Shown: in pieces, positions 34,055-42,818 of the stretch
Position numbering within the stretch: the first letter of the stretch is position 1
How the letters are laid out: every line of letters starts with the position of its first letter
DNA from: Mesorhizobium sp. M4B.F.Ca.ET.203.01.1.1
Lineage (GTDB): Bacteria > Pseudomonadota > Alphaproteobacteria > Rhizobiales > Rhizobiaceae
Direction: 5' to 3'
Length of the DNA: 64,000 nt
Assembly (NCBI RefSeq): GCF_004791025.1
Contig: NZ_SRUO01000014.1
Location: forward strand, 1 to 64,000
Made by a program: the position numbers and the translations under genes
The notes under the pieces: model-generated
What the model saw: only the letters and a program-made list of their open reading frames with translations
What the model was told of the DNA's origin: nothing
Database searches by the model: none

Positions 34055-35158
34055 ATGGCGGGAGCATTGTCCGCGACGCCGTCGCGACGCGATTACAGCC
34101 TGGTCGGCCGCGACACGCAGCTGGCCGTCGACAACGGGCTGGCGGCGGCCGAGTGGTACCACACCGAGGTTCCCCGCAAGCAGATGAAGGAGCTGATGCA
34201 GCGTTCCGACGGACCGGCGCTGCGCGATACCATCATCTGGCTCGGCGCCCTGGTCCTCAGCGGCGCCGGCGGCGCCTGGTTCTGGGGCACGTGGTGGTGC
34301 GTGCCGTTCTTCTTCGTCTACGGCACGCTTTACGGCTCCTCGACCGACTCGCGCTGGCACGAATGCGGCCATGGCACCGCTTTCCGCACGCAGTGGATGA
34401 ACGACGCGGTCTATCAGCTCGCCTGCTTCATGATTATGCGCAATCCGGTGACCTGGCGCTGGAGCCATACGCGCCACCATACCGACACCATCATCGTCGG
34501 CCGCGACCCGGAAATCGCCATCATGCGGCCGCCGGACCTCATCCGCGTCGTCCTCGCCTTCGTCGGCGTCCTCGACGGCTGGCATGCGATGAAGGACACG
34601 GTCCGTCATTCAGCCGGCATCATCAATGCCGAGGAAAAGACCTATGTTCCCGAGCAGGAGGTGCCAAGGGCGATCCTGATCGCGCGCACCTGGCTGGCGA
34701 TCTATGCGGCGACGATCGCGCTGGCGCTCTACACGGGCTCGTTCCTGCCGCTGATGCTGGTCGGCCTGCCCCGGCTCTATGGCGCCTGGCACCATGTGCT
34801 GACCGGCATCCTGCAGCATGGCGGGCTGGCCGACAACGTCATCGACTACCGGCTGAACAGCCGCACCGTCTACATGAACCCGATCAGCCGGTTCATCTAC
34901 TGGAACATGAACTACCATGTGGAGCACCACATGTTCCCGATGGTGCCCTATCACGCGCTGCCCAGGCTGCACGAGCTGATCAAGCACGACCTGCCGGCGC
35001 CGACGCCGTCGATCCTGGCCGGCTACCGCGAAGTGATCCCGGCCTTCCTGCGCCAGCTGCGCAACGAGGACTATTTCCTCAAGCGCGAGCTGCCGCCGAC
35101 CGCCCGGCCCTATCGCGAGGAATTGCACAACGACAAGGCCGCCGCCGCGGCCGAGTGA
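34055..35158 (+). CDS. mocD: Membrane fatty-acid-desaturase-fold oxygenase, MocD-like
   Basis: A 367-residue membrane di-iron protein. Three histidine boxes are visible: HECGHGTAF (about 102), HTRHH (138-142) and NYHVEHHMF (about 287-294). Hydrophobic segments lie around residues 60-95 and 215-245. With the following ferredoxin and ferredoxin reductase it matches the MocDEF system of Sinorhizobium meliloti, needed for growth on 3-O-methyl-scyllo-inosamine. It may hydroxylate a methoxy carbon and so remove the methyl group. GAGGA precedes the chosen ATG; the frame extends upstream to 33920. Confidence 0.8.
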   Translation: MAGALSATPSRRDYSLVGRDTQLAVDNGLAAAEWYHTEVPRKQMKELMQRSDGPALRDTIIWLGALVLSGAGGAWFWGTWWCVPFFFVYGTLYGSSTDSRWHECGHGTAFRTQWMNDAVYQLACFMIMRNPVTWRWSHTRHHTDTIIVGRDPEIAIMRPPDLIRVVLAFVGVLDGWHAMKDTVRHSAGIINAEEKTYVPEQEVPRAILIARTWLAIYAATIALALYTGSFLPLMLVGLPRLYGAWHHVLTGILQHGGLADNVIDYRLNSRTVYMNPISRFIYWNMNYHVEHHMFPMVPYHALPRLHELIKHDLPAPTPSILAGYREVIPAFLRQLRNEDYFLKRELPPTARPYREELHNDKAAAAAE

Positions 35159-35236
35159 GATCGCCCTAAAGCGCCAAGCCGCAGACAAGTGGGCGCCATG
35201 CAATGGCGGGCGCCAGGCAGAGTATCGGAGAGATCG

Positions 35237-35551
35237 ATGAGCGACTGGATCGAGGCCTGCAAGGCCGATGACATCGACGAGGAAGACGTGAAGCGGTTCG
35301 ACCATGGCGGCCGCACCTTCGCCATCTACCGCAGCCCCGACGACGAGTATTTCGCCACCGATGGGCTCTGCTCGCATGAGAAGGTGCACCTGGCCGACGG
35401 CCTGGTCATGGACGACATCATCGAATGCCCGAAGCACAATGGCCGCTTCAACTACAAGACCGGGGCGGCCAAGGGCGCGCCGGTCTGCGTCAACCTCAGG
35501 ACCTATCCGGTCAAGGTCGACGCCGGCAAAGTCCTCATTCAGATCGGGTGA
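35237..35551 (+). CDS. mocE: Rieske-type 2Fe-2S ferredoxin, MocE-like
   Basis: A 104-residue Rieske ferredoxin. The cluster ligands are Cys45 and His47 in CSHEKVHLADG and Cys64 and His67 in CPKHNGRF. It carries electrons from the reductase encoded next to the membrane oxygenase encoded before. GGAG precedes the ATG. Length and spacing agree with the MocE ferredoxin family. Confidence 0.9.
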   Translation: MSDWIEACKADDIDEEDVKRFDHGGRTFAIYRSPDDEYFATDGLCSHEKVHLADGLVMDDIIECPKHNGRFNYKTGAAKGAPVCVNLRTYPVKVDAGKVLIQIG

Positions 35552-35556
35552 GGGAA

Positions 35557-36786
35557 ATGCACGCGGGAATGGTGATCATCGGCGCCGGCGAATGCGGCGG
35601 ACGGGCGGCGCTGACGCTGCGCGACCTGGGTTACGAGGGCCCGGTGACGCTGGTTGGCGACGAACCGCATCTGCCCTATGAGCGGCCGCCGCTGTCGAAA
35701 GAGGCGATGACCGGCCCGGCGCCGGCGATCAAATCGATCACCAGCGACGCGGTGCTGGCCGAACGCTCGATCCGGCATATCCATTCGGTCCGCGCCGTGG
35801 CGATCGACCGCGCAGAGCGTCTCGTGCGCCTGTCGGACGGTTCCTCGCTGCGCTACGACAAGCTTTTGCTGGCGACCGGCTCGCTGCCGCGCAAGCTGCC
35901 GATGCCGGGGCTGGGCGAACGCTGCGTCTATTTGAGGACCTTCAACGATGCGCTCGCCATTCGCGCGCATCTCAATCCGAAGAACCGCGTAGCCATCATC
36001 GGCGGCGGTTTCATCGGCCTCGAACTCGCCGCTTCGTCGCGCAAGCTCGGCGCCACCGTCACCGTCATCGAGGCGCAGCCGCGCATCCTGATGCGCGGCG
36101 TGCCGGCCGAGATCGCAGCGGTGATCCACAAGGCGCATGAGGCCGAAAGCGTGACCATCCTCGCCGGCCAGGGCATCGAAGCGATCGCCGATGACGGCAA
36201 AGAGGTGCGCATCAGCCTTACCGGCGGACAGCAAATCGTCGCCGACCTGGCGGTGATCGGCATCGGCGCCGTGCCGGTGACCGGGCTTGCCGCGGAAGCC
36301 GGGCTGGCGGTCGACAATGGCATCGCTGTCGACGCCGAGCTGCGGACCGCCGACCCCGACATCTTCGCCGCCGGCGACTGCTGCTCGTTCCCGCTTGCCG
36401 CCTATGGCGGCCGCCGCGTGCGGCTGGAAGCCTGGCGCAACGCGCAGGAGCAGGGCGCGCTGGCGGCGAAAAACATGCTCGGCGCCGGCGAGGCGCATGC
36501 GGCGGTGCCGTGGTTCTGGTCGGATCAGTATGGACTGACCCTGCAGATCGCCGGGCTTTCCGACGAGGGCAGGAGCATGGTGCGGCGCGATCTCGACGAC
36601 GGCGCGTTCATCCTGTTCCACCTGGCCGAGGACGGACGGCTGGTCGCCGCCAGCGGCATCGGTCCGGGCAATGCGGTGGCGCGCGACATCCGCCTGGCGG
36701 AGATGCTGATCGCCAAGCGCGCGGCGCCGGCATCCGAGGCGCTCGGCTCGCAAACGGTCAAGCTGAAATCGCTGCTGGCGGCGTGA
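35557..36786 (+). CDS. mocF: FAD-dependent ferredoxin reductase, MocF-like
   Basis: A 409-residue flavoprotein. VIIGAGECGGRAAL near the start binds FAD, LPYERPPLSKEAM follows, and IIGGGFIGLELAASSRKLG binds NAD(P)H. IFAAGDCCSFPL is the second FAD motif. It passes electrons from NAD(P)H to the Rieske ferredoxin. It starts six bases after the ferredoxin stop, with GAGGG as ribosome binding site, so the genes are cotranscribed. Confidence 0.9.
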   Translation: MHAGMVIIGAGECGGRAALTLRDLGYEGPVTLVGDEPHLPYERPPLSKEAMTGPAPAIKSITSDAVLAERSIRHIHSVRAVAIDRAERLVRLSDGSSLRYDKLLLATGSLPRKLPMPGLGERCVYLRTFNDALAIRAHLNPKNRVAIIGGGFIGLELAASSRKLGATVTVIEAQPRILMRGVPAEIAAVIHKAHEAESVTILAGQGIEAIADDGKEVRISLTGGQQIVADLAVIGIGAVPVTGLAAEAGLAVDNGIAVDAELRTADPDIFAAGDCCSFPLAAYGGRRVRLEAWRNAQEQGALAAKNMLGAGEAHAAVPWFWSDQYGLTLQIAGLSDEGRSMVRRDLDDGAFILFHLAEDGRLVAASGIGPGNAVARDIRLAEMLIAKRAAPASEALGSQTVKLKSLLAA

Positions 36787-36836
36787 GACTTAGGGAAGCT
36801 TGCAAGCATCTCGCCGGCATGAGGGAGACCTAAAAG

Positions 36837-37643
36837 ATGGCACGCAGCAGACCGACGGTCGCCGACCTGCAAGCGCTGAAGGGCAAGCGGCAGCTCTCCA
36901 AGCTGCGCGTCTTCTCGCTGGACGAGGCGGAAGCCGCCGAACGCGCGGGCATCGACATGATCTCGGTCACCTATGAGCTGATCTTCGATCCGCGCTTTCG
37001 CGACGCCGCGCCGACCTGCTTTGCCATTCCTGGCGACGAGCAGGCGAAGATGGGCGCCACCACCGACGAGATCCTGCGCATGGCGGTGAAGCTGCGCGCC
37101 GCAAGCGCCGACGCCATGTACTGCTCGGCCAGCCTGCAGACGATCCGCCGCCTGCGCGACGAGCACATCCCGGTCTGCGGCCATGTCGGCCTGATCCCGG
37201 CGCATGCGACCTGGACCGGCGGCTTCAAGGCGGTCGGCAAGACCGCCGAAAGCGCCGCCTTCGTCTGGAAACAGGTCAAGGACCTCGAGGCGGCCGGCGC
37301 CTTCGCCGCCGAAATCGAGGTGGTGCCGGCCGAGGTCGCCAGCGCGATCTCGCGGCGCACGCCGCTGATCATGATCTCGATGGGCGCCGGCGCCGGCTGC
37401 GATGCGCAATACCTGTTCTCGGAAGACGTGCTCGGCACCAATCGCGGCCGCTATCCGCGCCACGCCAAGCGTTACCGCGACCTCGCGGCGGAGTTCGACC
37501 GCATCCAGAACGAGCGCATCGCCGCGTTTAGCGAATATGCCGACGACATCCGGTCGGGCGCCTATCCGGAACCGCGCCACATGGTCGAGGCGGACGCCGG
37601 GGAATTGCGCAAATTCGAGGCGTTTCTCGACGCGGAAGGCTAA
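36837..37643 (+). CDS. PanB-family (ketopantoate hydroxymethyltransferase-like) protein with altered active site
   Basis: A 268-residue TIM-barrel protein. The segments VCGHVGLIPAHATWTGGFKA and a MGAGAGCDAQYLFSEDVLG stretch align with PanB (VCGHLGLTPQ..., GIGAGNVTDGQ...). However, the canonical VGDS motif and the Asp in ADLPF, both metal-binding in PanB, appear as ISVTYEL and MYCSASL. The general-base-region glutamate may persist in EIEVVPAEV. It follows the oxygenase genes by 50 bases. It is probably not a pantothenate enzyme; it may act on a one-carbon or C-C bond step in the same pathway, but that is speculation. Confidence 0.7.
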   Translation: MARSRPTVADLQALKGKRQLSKLRVFSLDEAEAAERAGIDMISVTYELIFDPRFRDAAPTCFAIPGDEQAKMGATTDEILRMAVKLRAASADAMYCSASLQTIRRLRDEHIPVCGHVGLIPAHATWTGGFKAVGKTAESAAFVWKQVKDLEAAGAFAAEIEVVPAEVASAISRRTPLIMISMGAGAGCDAQYLFSEDVLGTNRGRYPRHAKRYRDLAAEFDRIQNERIAAFSEYADDIRSGAYPEPRHMVEADAGELRKFEAFLDAEG

Positions 37644-37649
37644 AGGGCG

Positions 37650-38609
37650 CTAGAACAGCGCCTTCAGCTCGTCCAGCTTGTCGTTGACCAGCCAGCCGTA
37701 ATAGTTTTCTTCGGGCAGCTTTTCCGGCTCGCCCGCAGCGCGGCGCTTGTCGTTCTCGGCCTTCAAGGCAGAGGCGCGCTGCTCGGGATTGCCGACATTG
37801 TAGAGCGTTGCGGTGAGCCCGGGATTGTCGGAGATGTCGAAGCCGGCAATGTTCTTATAAGCATCGATCGACGTCCTGATCGTCGCCGCGACATAGGCCA
37901 GCGTCAGGTCCGGATCCATGATGGTCTTGTAGACCGTGTTCGGATCGCCGACGTCGAGCTTCGGCAGTCCGGAAACCTTGTGCACGAGATCGCTCATCTG
38001 CAGCGCGGTCAGCGGATTGAGCTGGCCGAGGCCGAAGGTCTGGCCGGCATAGTAGGGCTGGAAGAAGGTGGCGCCGAACCGGTCGTTGGGGAAGCTTGTG
38101 CCGCCAACGCTTTTGCCGCGGAAAGAATGGTTCCAGACCTGCTCGCGGCACTCCCACAGATCGTAGCTGTCGGTCATGCCGGCGCATTTCTTGAATTCGG
38201 GGCGCTGGACGAAATCGCTGATGTCCTCGCCGTCATAGGCGAAGGAGAGCTTGCTCGACAGGTAGGAGATCGCCTTGACGTAATAGGTCTGCAGCCGGTC
38301 GTAGGCGTCGACATTGTAGGTATGCTCGCCGACGATGGCGCCGACGATGTGCATCGGGTCGATGCCGTAGGCGGCGGCCTCCTTGCTGATCTTGGCGCGC
38401 AGATCGGCGTCGCTCTTCAGCAGCGCGTAGACCTTGCGGTACTTGGCCTGGAAGGTGGTGTTGGTGGCTTGTGTGCGCCGGCTGGAGGCGCCCGGTATGT
38501 CGGGCTGGACCGCGTTGCGGTTTCCCGGCGGCACCAGGGTCTGCGCGTCGGCAATAGAAACAGCCGCCGCCATAGCCAGGCCGAGAAGGAGAAGAAGCCG
38601 TTTTTTCAT
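37650..38609 (-). CDS. DUF1402 family exported protein
   Basis: A 319-residue protein with a signal peptide (MKKRLLLLLGLAMAAAVSIADA). The mature part begins with a Gln/Asn-rich stretch and holds AAAYGIDPMHIVGAIVGEHTYNV, QPYYAGQTFGLGQLNPLTAL and LAYVAATIRTSIDAYKNIAG. The pattern around the glutamate in GEHTYN and the FGLGQL motif is reminiscent of lytic transglycosylases, but the family is annotated only as DUF1402. It likely acts in the periplasm. It converges on the PanB-like gene. Confidence 0.8.
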   Translation of the reverse strand: MKKRLLLLLGLAMAAAVSIADAQTLVPPGNRNAVQPDIPGASSRRTQATNTTFQAKYRKVYALLKSDADLRAKISKEAAAYGIDPMHIVGAIVGEHTYNVDAYDRLQTYYVKAISYLSSKLSFAYDGEDISDFVQRPEFKKCAGMTDSYDLWECREQVWNHSFRGKSVGGTSFPNDRFGATFFQPYYAGQTFGLGQLNPLTALQMSDLVHKVSGLPKLDVGDPNTVYKTIMDPDLTLAYVAATIRTSIDAYKNIAGFDISDNPGLTATLYNVGNPEQRASALKAENDKRRAAGEPEKLPEENYYGWLVNDKLDELKALF

Positions 38610-38884
38610 ACGCCGCCGCCCGTCAAGGCGCACGGCCGGAGCGATCCGGCAACGCGCCTTAAGTGTTGTCTTCCATGCGCCTCCCAAACCGCTCGCCAGT
38701 CTGGGGCACGCCCGAGTCGCCGGGCAAACTAGGTAAAGCAGGAGGGAGAGTCGAGAGAAGCCCGCCTGCCACCGGGGCGAAAGCCGGCCGGTTGCTTCCA
38801 TTTGGCCACACCCGCCGCCGCGCCGGGCAAGCCTTGCCGGCCCGCCCGAAGCCGGAACCCTGCCCAGCATCGGGTTCCTTGCTG
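38610..38884. other. Intergenic, no gene seen
   Basis: The stretch between the DUF1402 start and the repeat before hslU. Minus-strand frames here are extensions of the DUF1402 gene without a ribosome binding site. It is GC-rich with several short inverted repeats. Confidence 0.4.
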
Positions 38885-38933
38885 ATGCATATCGTTGTCC
38901 CAAAACCGCTGCGCACTTTTGGGCGACATGCAT
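38885..38933. repeat. Dispersed 49-base palindromic element
   Basis: Outer arms ATGCAT and ATGCAT, inner TCCCAAAA/TTTTGGG, with the core ACCGCTGCGCAC. It ends right at the hslU stop and may act as its terminator or mRNA 3' end. Same family as the 46962 and 60126 elements. Confidence 0.8.
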
Positions 38934-40244
38934 TTACAGGATGAATCTGGACAAATCCGTGTTCCTCGAGAGGTCGCCGACATGCTTTTGCACATAGGCG
39001 GCGTCGATGGTGACGGTCGTGCCGTTGCGGTCCGGCGCGTCGTAGGAGATCTCGTCGAGGACCCGCTCCATCACGGTCTGCAGGCGGCGTGCGCCGATAT
39101 TCTCGACGCTGGCGTTGAGATCGACCGCAATGCCGGCCAGCGAATCGATGGCATCGTCGGTGAAGGTCAGCTCGACCCCTTCCGTCTTCATCAGCGCGAC
39201 ATACTGCTTGATCAGGCTTGCCTCGGTCTCGGTCAGGATGCGGACGAAGTCCTCCTTCTCGAGCGCGCGCAGCTCGACGCGGATCGGCAGGCGGCCCTGC
39301 AGTTCCGGCAAAAGGTCGGACGGCTTCGACACATGGAAGGCGCCGGAGGCGATGAACAGGATATGGTCGGTCTTTACCGGGCCGTACTTCGTCGCGACCG
39401 TCGTGCCTTCGACCAGCGGCAGCAGGTCGCGCTGCACGCCTTCGCGCGACGGGCCGCCCGAAATGTCTGACCTGGCGGCGATCTTGTCGATCTCGTCGAG
39501 GAAGACGATGCCGTCATTTTCCGTCGCGTCGAGCGCCCGGCGGATCACCTCGTCCTGGTCGAGCAGCTTGTCGGACTCGTCGTTGACCAGCAGCGCGTAG
39601 GAATCGCGCACCGTGGTCTTGCGGCTCTTGGTCTTGCGGCCGCCCATCGCCTTCGACAGCATATCGTTGATGTTGAGCACGCCGATATTGCCGCCCGGCA
39701 TGCCGGGTATCTCGAAGCCGGGCATGCCGCCGGTGCCGGTGTCGGCGACTTCGATCTCGATCTCCTTGTCGTCGAGCTCGCCCTCGCGCAGCTTCTTGCG
39801 GAAACTATCGCGCGTGGCCGGGCTCGCCGTCTTGCCGACCAGGGCCTCCAGCACGCGTTCCTCGGCATTGATCTGGGCGCGCGCCGCGACGTCCTCGCGC
39901 ATCTTCTCGCGCGCCAGGCCGATGGCGACCTCGACCAGGTCGCGCACGATCTGCTCGACGTCGCGGCCGACATAGCCGACCTCGGTGAACTTGGTCGCCT
40001 CGACCTTGACGAAGGGCGCGCCGGCGAGGCGAGCCAGGCGGCGCGAGATCTCGGTCTTGCCGACGCCGGTCGGGCCGATCATCAGGATGTTCTTCGGCAT
40101 CACCTCCTCGCGCATCTGGCCTTGCAACTGCTGGCGGCGCCAGCGGTTGCGCAGCGCAATGGCCACGGCGCGCTTGGCGTCCTTCTGGCCGATGATGAAG
40201 CGGTCGAGTTCCGAAACGATTTCGCGGGGGGAGAATGTGCTCAT
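38934..40244 (-). CDS. hslU: HslUV protease ATPase subunit
   Basis: A 436-residue AAA+ unfoldase. It begins MSTFSPREIVSELDRFIIGQ, with Walker A MIGPTGVGKTEISRRLA and Walker B IVFLDEIDKIA, and the intermediate domain of the family. The C-terminus ends in SRFIL, the tail that docks into HslV. It unfolds proteins for the HslV peptidase. A GTG upstream would add five residues. It is separated from hslV by two genes, all on the same strand. Confidence 0.96.
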   Translation of the reverse strand: MSTFSPREIVSELDRFIIGQKDAKRAVAIALRNRWRRQQLQGQMREEVMPKNILMIGPTGVGKTEISRRLARLAGAPFVKVEATKFTEVGYVGRDVEQIVRDLVEVAIGLAREKMREDVAARAQINAEERVLEALVGKTASPATRDSFRKKLREGELDDKEIEIEVADTGTGGMPGFEIPGMPGGNIGVLNINDMLSKAMGGRKTKSRKTTVRDSYALLVNDESDKLLDQDEVIRRALDATENDGIVFLDEIDKIAARSDISGGPSREGVQRDLLPLVEGTTVATKYGPVKTDHILFIASGAFHVSKPSDLLPELQGRLPIRVELRALEKEDFVRILTETEASLIKQYVALMKTEGVELTFTDDAIDSLAGIAVDLNASVENIGARRLQTVMERVLDEISYDAPDRNGTTVTIDAAYVQKHVGDLSRNTDLSRFIL

Positions 40245-40248
40245 GTCA

Positions 40249-40848
40249 CTAAATTCCACTTTGCCACTGCTTGATGGACTCGAACGGATGCAGCAGCATG
40301 ATCACGTTGAGCGTCAGATTGTCCCGGATGATGTAGCCCGTGCCGAGCTCGAAGATGAGGGCGAGGGCGACGACCACCCATATAGGAAGCTTTCGCGCCA
40401 TCACAAATCCCAGAACCATGGCCAGCGTGTCGGACACCGAATTGATGATCGAGTCGCCGTAATAATCGAGCGAGATCGTGCCGGCGCGGTAGCGCTCGAT
40501 GATGAAAGGGCTGTTCTCGAGCAGTTCCCAGCCGCCTTCGATGAGGACGGCGAAGGCGAGCCTGAGCCCGATCGGCGAGCGCGGAAAGAGAAAGCGCGCC
40601 AGCGCGTAGAACAGGAAGCCATGGATGATGTGCGAGGGCGTGTACCAGTCGGAAATGTGCTGCGAGTTTTCCGAGCTCAGCACCACGCCGTGCCAGAGTT
40701 TCACGTAGCCGCAGGTGCAGATCGGAGGATGGCCCATGCCGTAAAGCGCGCCGGCCTGGAAGATGAGCAAAGCCAGCACGAGCAGCAGCCCCATGCGCCA
40801 GCTGTCCTCATAGGCCGAATAGCTGTTGTCGTCGCCCGTCGCGTTCAT
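40249..40848 (-). CDS. DUF2585 (UPF0314) membrane protein
   Basis: A 199-residue inner-membrane protein with about four to five helices, beginning at LLLVLALLIFQAGAL. Conserved segments are GHPPICTCGYVKLWHGVV, WYTPSHIIHGFLFY and GGWELLENSPFIIERYR. The family is common in rhizobia and has no known function. It lies four bases after hslU's start on the same transcript, between hslU and a GNAT gene. Confidence 0.85.
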   Translation of the reverse strand: MNATGDDNSYSAYEDSWRMGLLLVLALLIFQAGALYGMGHPPICTCGYVKLWHGVVLSSENSQHISDWYTPSHIIHGFLFYALARFLFPRSPIGLRLAFAVLIEGGWELLENSPFIIERYRAGTISLDYYGDSIINSVSDTLAMVLGFVMARKLPIWVVVALALIFELGTGYIIRDNLTLNVIMLLHPFESIKQWQSGI

Positions 40849-40852
40849 TTGG

Positions 40853-41371
40853 TCAGCCCCCCTCTTCCGTGCCGGCCGCATCGACGGCCATCAGCACGAC
40901 GTCCCCATATTGCGATTGTCTGCGGCCGATGGCCCTGAAGCCGGCCTTCTCATAGGCGCGAATGGCGCGGCCATTGTCCGGATGCGGATCGATGATGACG
41001 CGCGGCGCCCCTTCCTCGAAAAGCTGCTCGACGAACTGCCGCACGATGGCCGAGCCGTGGCCGACGCCGACCAGCTCGGCCCGACCGATCGACAGGTCGA
41101 TGCCCAGCGTGCCGAACGGCTGGTCGGCATAGGGATGATCGTCCTCCAGATGCGGATCGTAGCTCTGCAGATAGGCGATCGGGCTGCCGTCGAGCTCGAC
41201 GATCAGCGGCTCGACCGAAACCGAGTCGATGTGCTCGCGGATCTCGGCGATCTCTTTTTGCGGATCGTCCCACCATTCGGCGACATGCGGCTCGGCCAGC
41301 CAGCCGGCGATCATCGGCAGGTCTTTTTCGGTCACCGGCCGAAAATCGTAGCTGTGCTCTTGATTGGCCAT
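40853..41371 (-). CDS. GNAT acetyltransferase, aminoglycoside 6'-N-acetyltransferase-like
   Basis: A 172-residue GNAT protein. FRPVTEKDLPMIAGWLAEPHVAEWW is typical of the AAC(6')/IucB-like branch, with GTLGIDLSIG and VIIDPHPDNGRAIRAYEKAGF. Real substrate may be a small amine; antibiotic resistance is not implied by this alone. It lies between hslV and the DUF2585 gene. Its ATG falls in the end of a palindromic element. Confidence 0.85.
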   Translation of the reverse strand: MANQEHSYDFRPVTEKDLPMIAGWLAEPHVAEWWDDPQKEIAEIREHIDSVSVEPLIVELDGSPIAYLQSYDPHLEDDHPYADQPFGTLGIDLSIGRAELVGVGHGSAIVRQFVEQLFEEGAPRVIIDPHPDNGRAIRAYEKAGFRAIGRRQSQYGDVVLMAVDAAGTEEGG

Positions 41372-41411
41372 GATCTTATCCGAAAACCGGGTCCCACTTT
41401 TCGGGATCATG
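41369..41411. repeat. Dispersed palindromic element, variant copy
   Basis: CATGATC and GATCATG arms enclose CCGAAAACCGG...CCCACTTTTCGGG. It lies between hslV and the GNAT gene and overlaps the start codon of the latter. Confidence 0.75.
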
Positions 41412-41421
41412 GTCGATTGCC

Positions 41422-41973
41422 TCAGGCGGCATCGAGCGTTTCGACGACAAAATTGCTGTTGGTGTAGACGCAGATGTCGGCCGCGATCTGCATCGCCTTG
41501 CGGGCGATCTCCTCGGCGTCCTTGTCGGTGTCCATCAGCGCGCGGGCGGCGGCCAGCGCGTAGTTGCCGCCGGAGCCGATGGCCATGACGCCATGTTCGG
41601 GCTCGAGCACGTCGCCGGTGCCGGTCAACGCCAGCGAGACCGATTTGTCGGCAACCAGCATCATGGCTTCCAGCCGGCGCAGGTAGCGGTCGGTGCGCCA
41701 GTCCTTGGCGAGTTCGACGCAGGCCCGCGTCAACTGATCGGGATATTGCTCGAGCTTGGCTTCGAGCCGCTCCAGAAGGGTGAAGGCATCGGCGGTGGCG
41801 CCGGCGAAACCGGCGATGACATTGCCACCCTTGCCGATGCGGCGCACCTTCTTGGCATTGCCCTTCATGATGGTCTGGCCGAGGCTGACCTGGCCGTCGC
41901 CGGCGATCACGACCTTGCTGCCCTTGCGCACGGTGACGATGGTCGTGGCGTGCATGGTCAGTTCATTCGACAT
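41422..41973 (-). CDS. hslV: HslUV protease, peptidase subunit
   Basis: A 183-residue proteasome-like peptidase. A short propeptide (MSNELTMHA) is removed to expose the catalytic Thr of TTIVTVRKGSKVVIAGDGQVSLG. GSGGNYALAAARAL is also typical. It assembles in two hexamer rings capped by HslU. The ATG at 41973 fits homologue length; the frame extends further upstream over the promoter. It is divergent from hisB. Confidence 0.96.
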   Translation of the reverse strand: MSNELTMHATTIVTVRKGSKVVIAGDGQVSLGQTIMKGNAKKVRRIGKGGNVIAGFAGATADAFTLLERLEAKLEQYPDQLTRACVELAKDWRTDRYLRRLEAMMLVADKSVSLALTGTGDVLEPEHGVMAIGSGGNYALAAARALMDTDKDAEEIARKAMQIAADICVYTNSNFVVETLDAA

Positions 41974-42215
41974 TTTCTGCTCCGATTCGCGCGATCCCAA
42001 TGAGGCGATTGGCGCGGTACGAGGGACTTTGATCGGCCATATGTATGCATGGGGTGGGCGATTGCAAACGACATGCCGGCCAGCCCGATACCCTATGGGA
42101 ATGGCAACTGGCAATCGCCGGATCATGCTGCTAGAAGGCTCTCGATTTCAAGCATATGGGCGTTTGCGGCCTGTGCGCTCCCGCACGCCATGAACCTCCC
42201 GGACAAGGATAGATC

Positions 42216-42815
42216 ATGCCGACGCGTTCCGCCGAAGCCAGCCGCAAGACCAAGGAAACCGACATCTCGGTGTCGGTCCATGTCGACGGCACCGGCAAGT
42301 CCGACATTGCGACGGGCGTCGGCTTCTTCGACCATATGCTCGACCAGTTGTCGCGTCATTCGCTGATCGACATGACGGTGAAGGCAAAGGGCGACCTCCA
42401 CATAGACGACCACCACACGGTCGAGGACACCGGCATCGCGCTCGGCCAGGCGCTGGCCAAGGCGCTCGGCGAGCGGCGCGGCATCATGCGCTATGCCTCG
42501 ATCGACCTCGCCATGGACGAGACGCTGACCAGAGCGGCAATCGACGTCTCCGGCCGGCCGTTCCTGGTCTGGAACGTCTCCTTCTCGTCGCCCAAGATCG
42601 GCACGTTCGACACCGAGCTGGTGCGCGAGTTCTTCCAGGCGCTGGCGCAGAACGCCGGCATCACGCTGCATGTGACCAATCATTACGGCGCCAACAACCA
42701 CCACATCGCCGAGACCTGCTTCAAGGCGGTGGCGCGGGCGCTGCGTTCCGCGCTCGAGCGCGATCCGCGCCAGCCGGACGCGGTTCCGTCCACCAAGGGA
42801 TCTTTGAAGGGATAG
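42216..42815 (+). CDS. hisB: Imidazoleglycerol-phosphate dehydratase
   Basis: A 199-residue single-function HisB (the E. coli protein has an extra phosphatase domain, absent here). Metal-binding motifs are GFFDHMLDQLSRHS, HIDDHHTVEDTGIALG and NNHHIAETCFKAVARAL. It catalyses the sixth step of histidine synthesis. It heads a run of his genes and is divergent from hslV. Confidence 0.96.
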   Translation: MPTRSAEASRKTKETDISVSVHVDGTGKSDIATGVGFFDHMLDQLSRHSLIDMTVKAKGDLHIDDHHTVEDTGIALGQALAKALGERRGIMRYASIDLAMDETLTRAAIDVSGRPFLVWNVSFSSPKIGTFDTELVREFFQALAQNAGITLHVTNHYGANNHHIAETCFKAVARALRSALERDPRQPDAVPSTKGSLKG

Positions 42816-42818
42816 GCG

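Noticed and set aside
38610..38933. N-terminal extension of the DUF1402 gene
   Set aside because: The extension crosses a dispersed palindrome, and the internal ATG begins a clear signal peptide.
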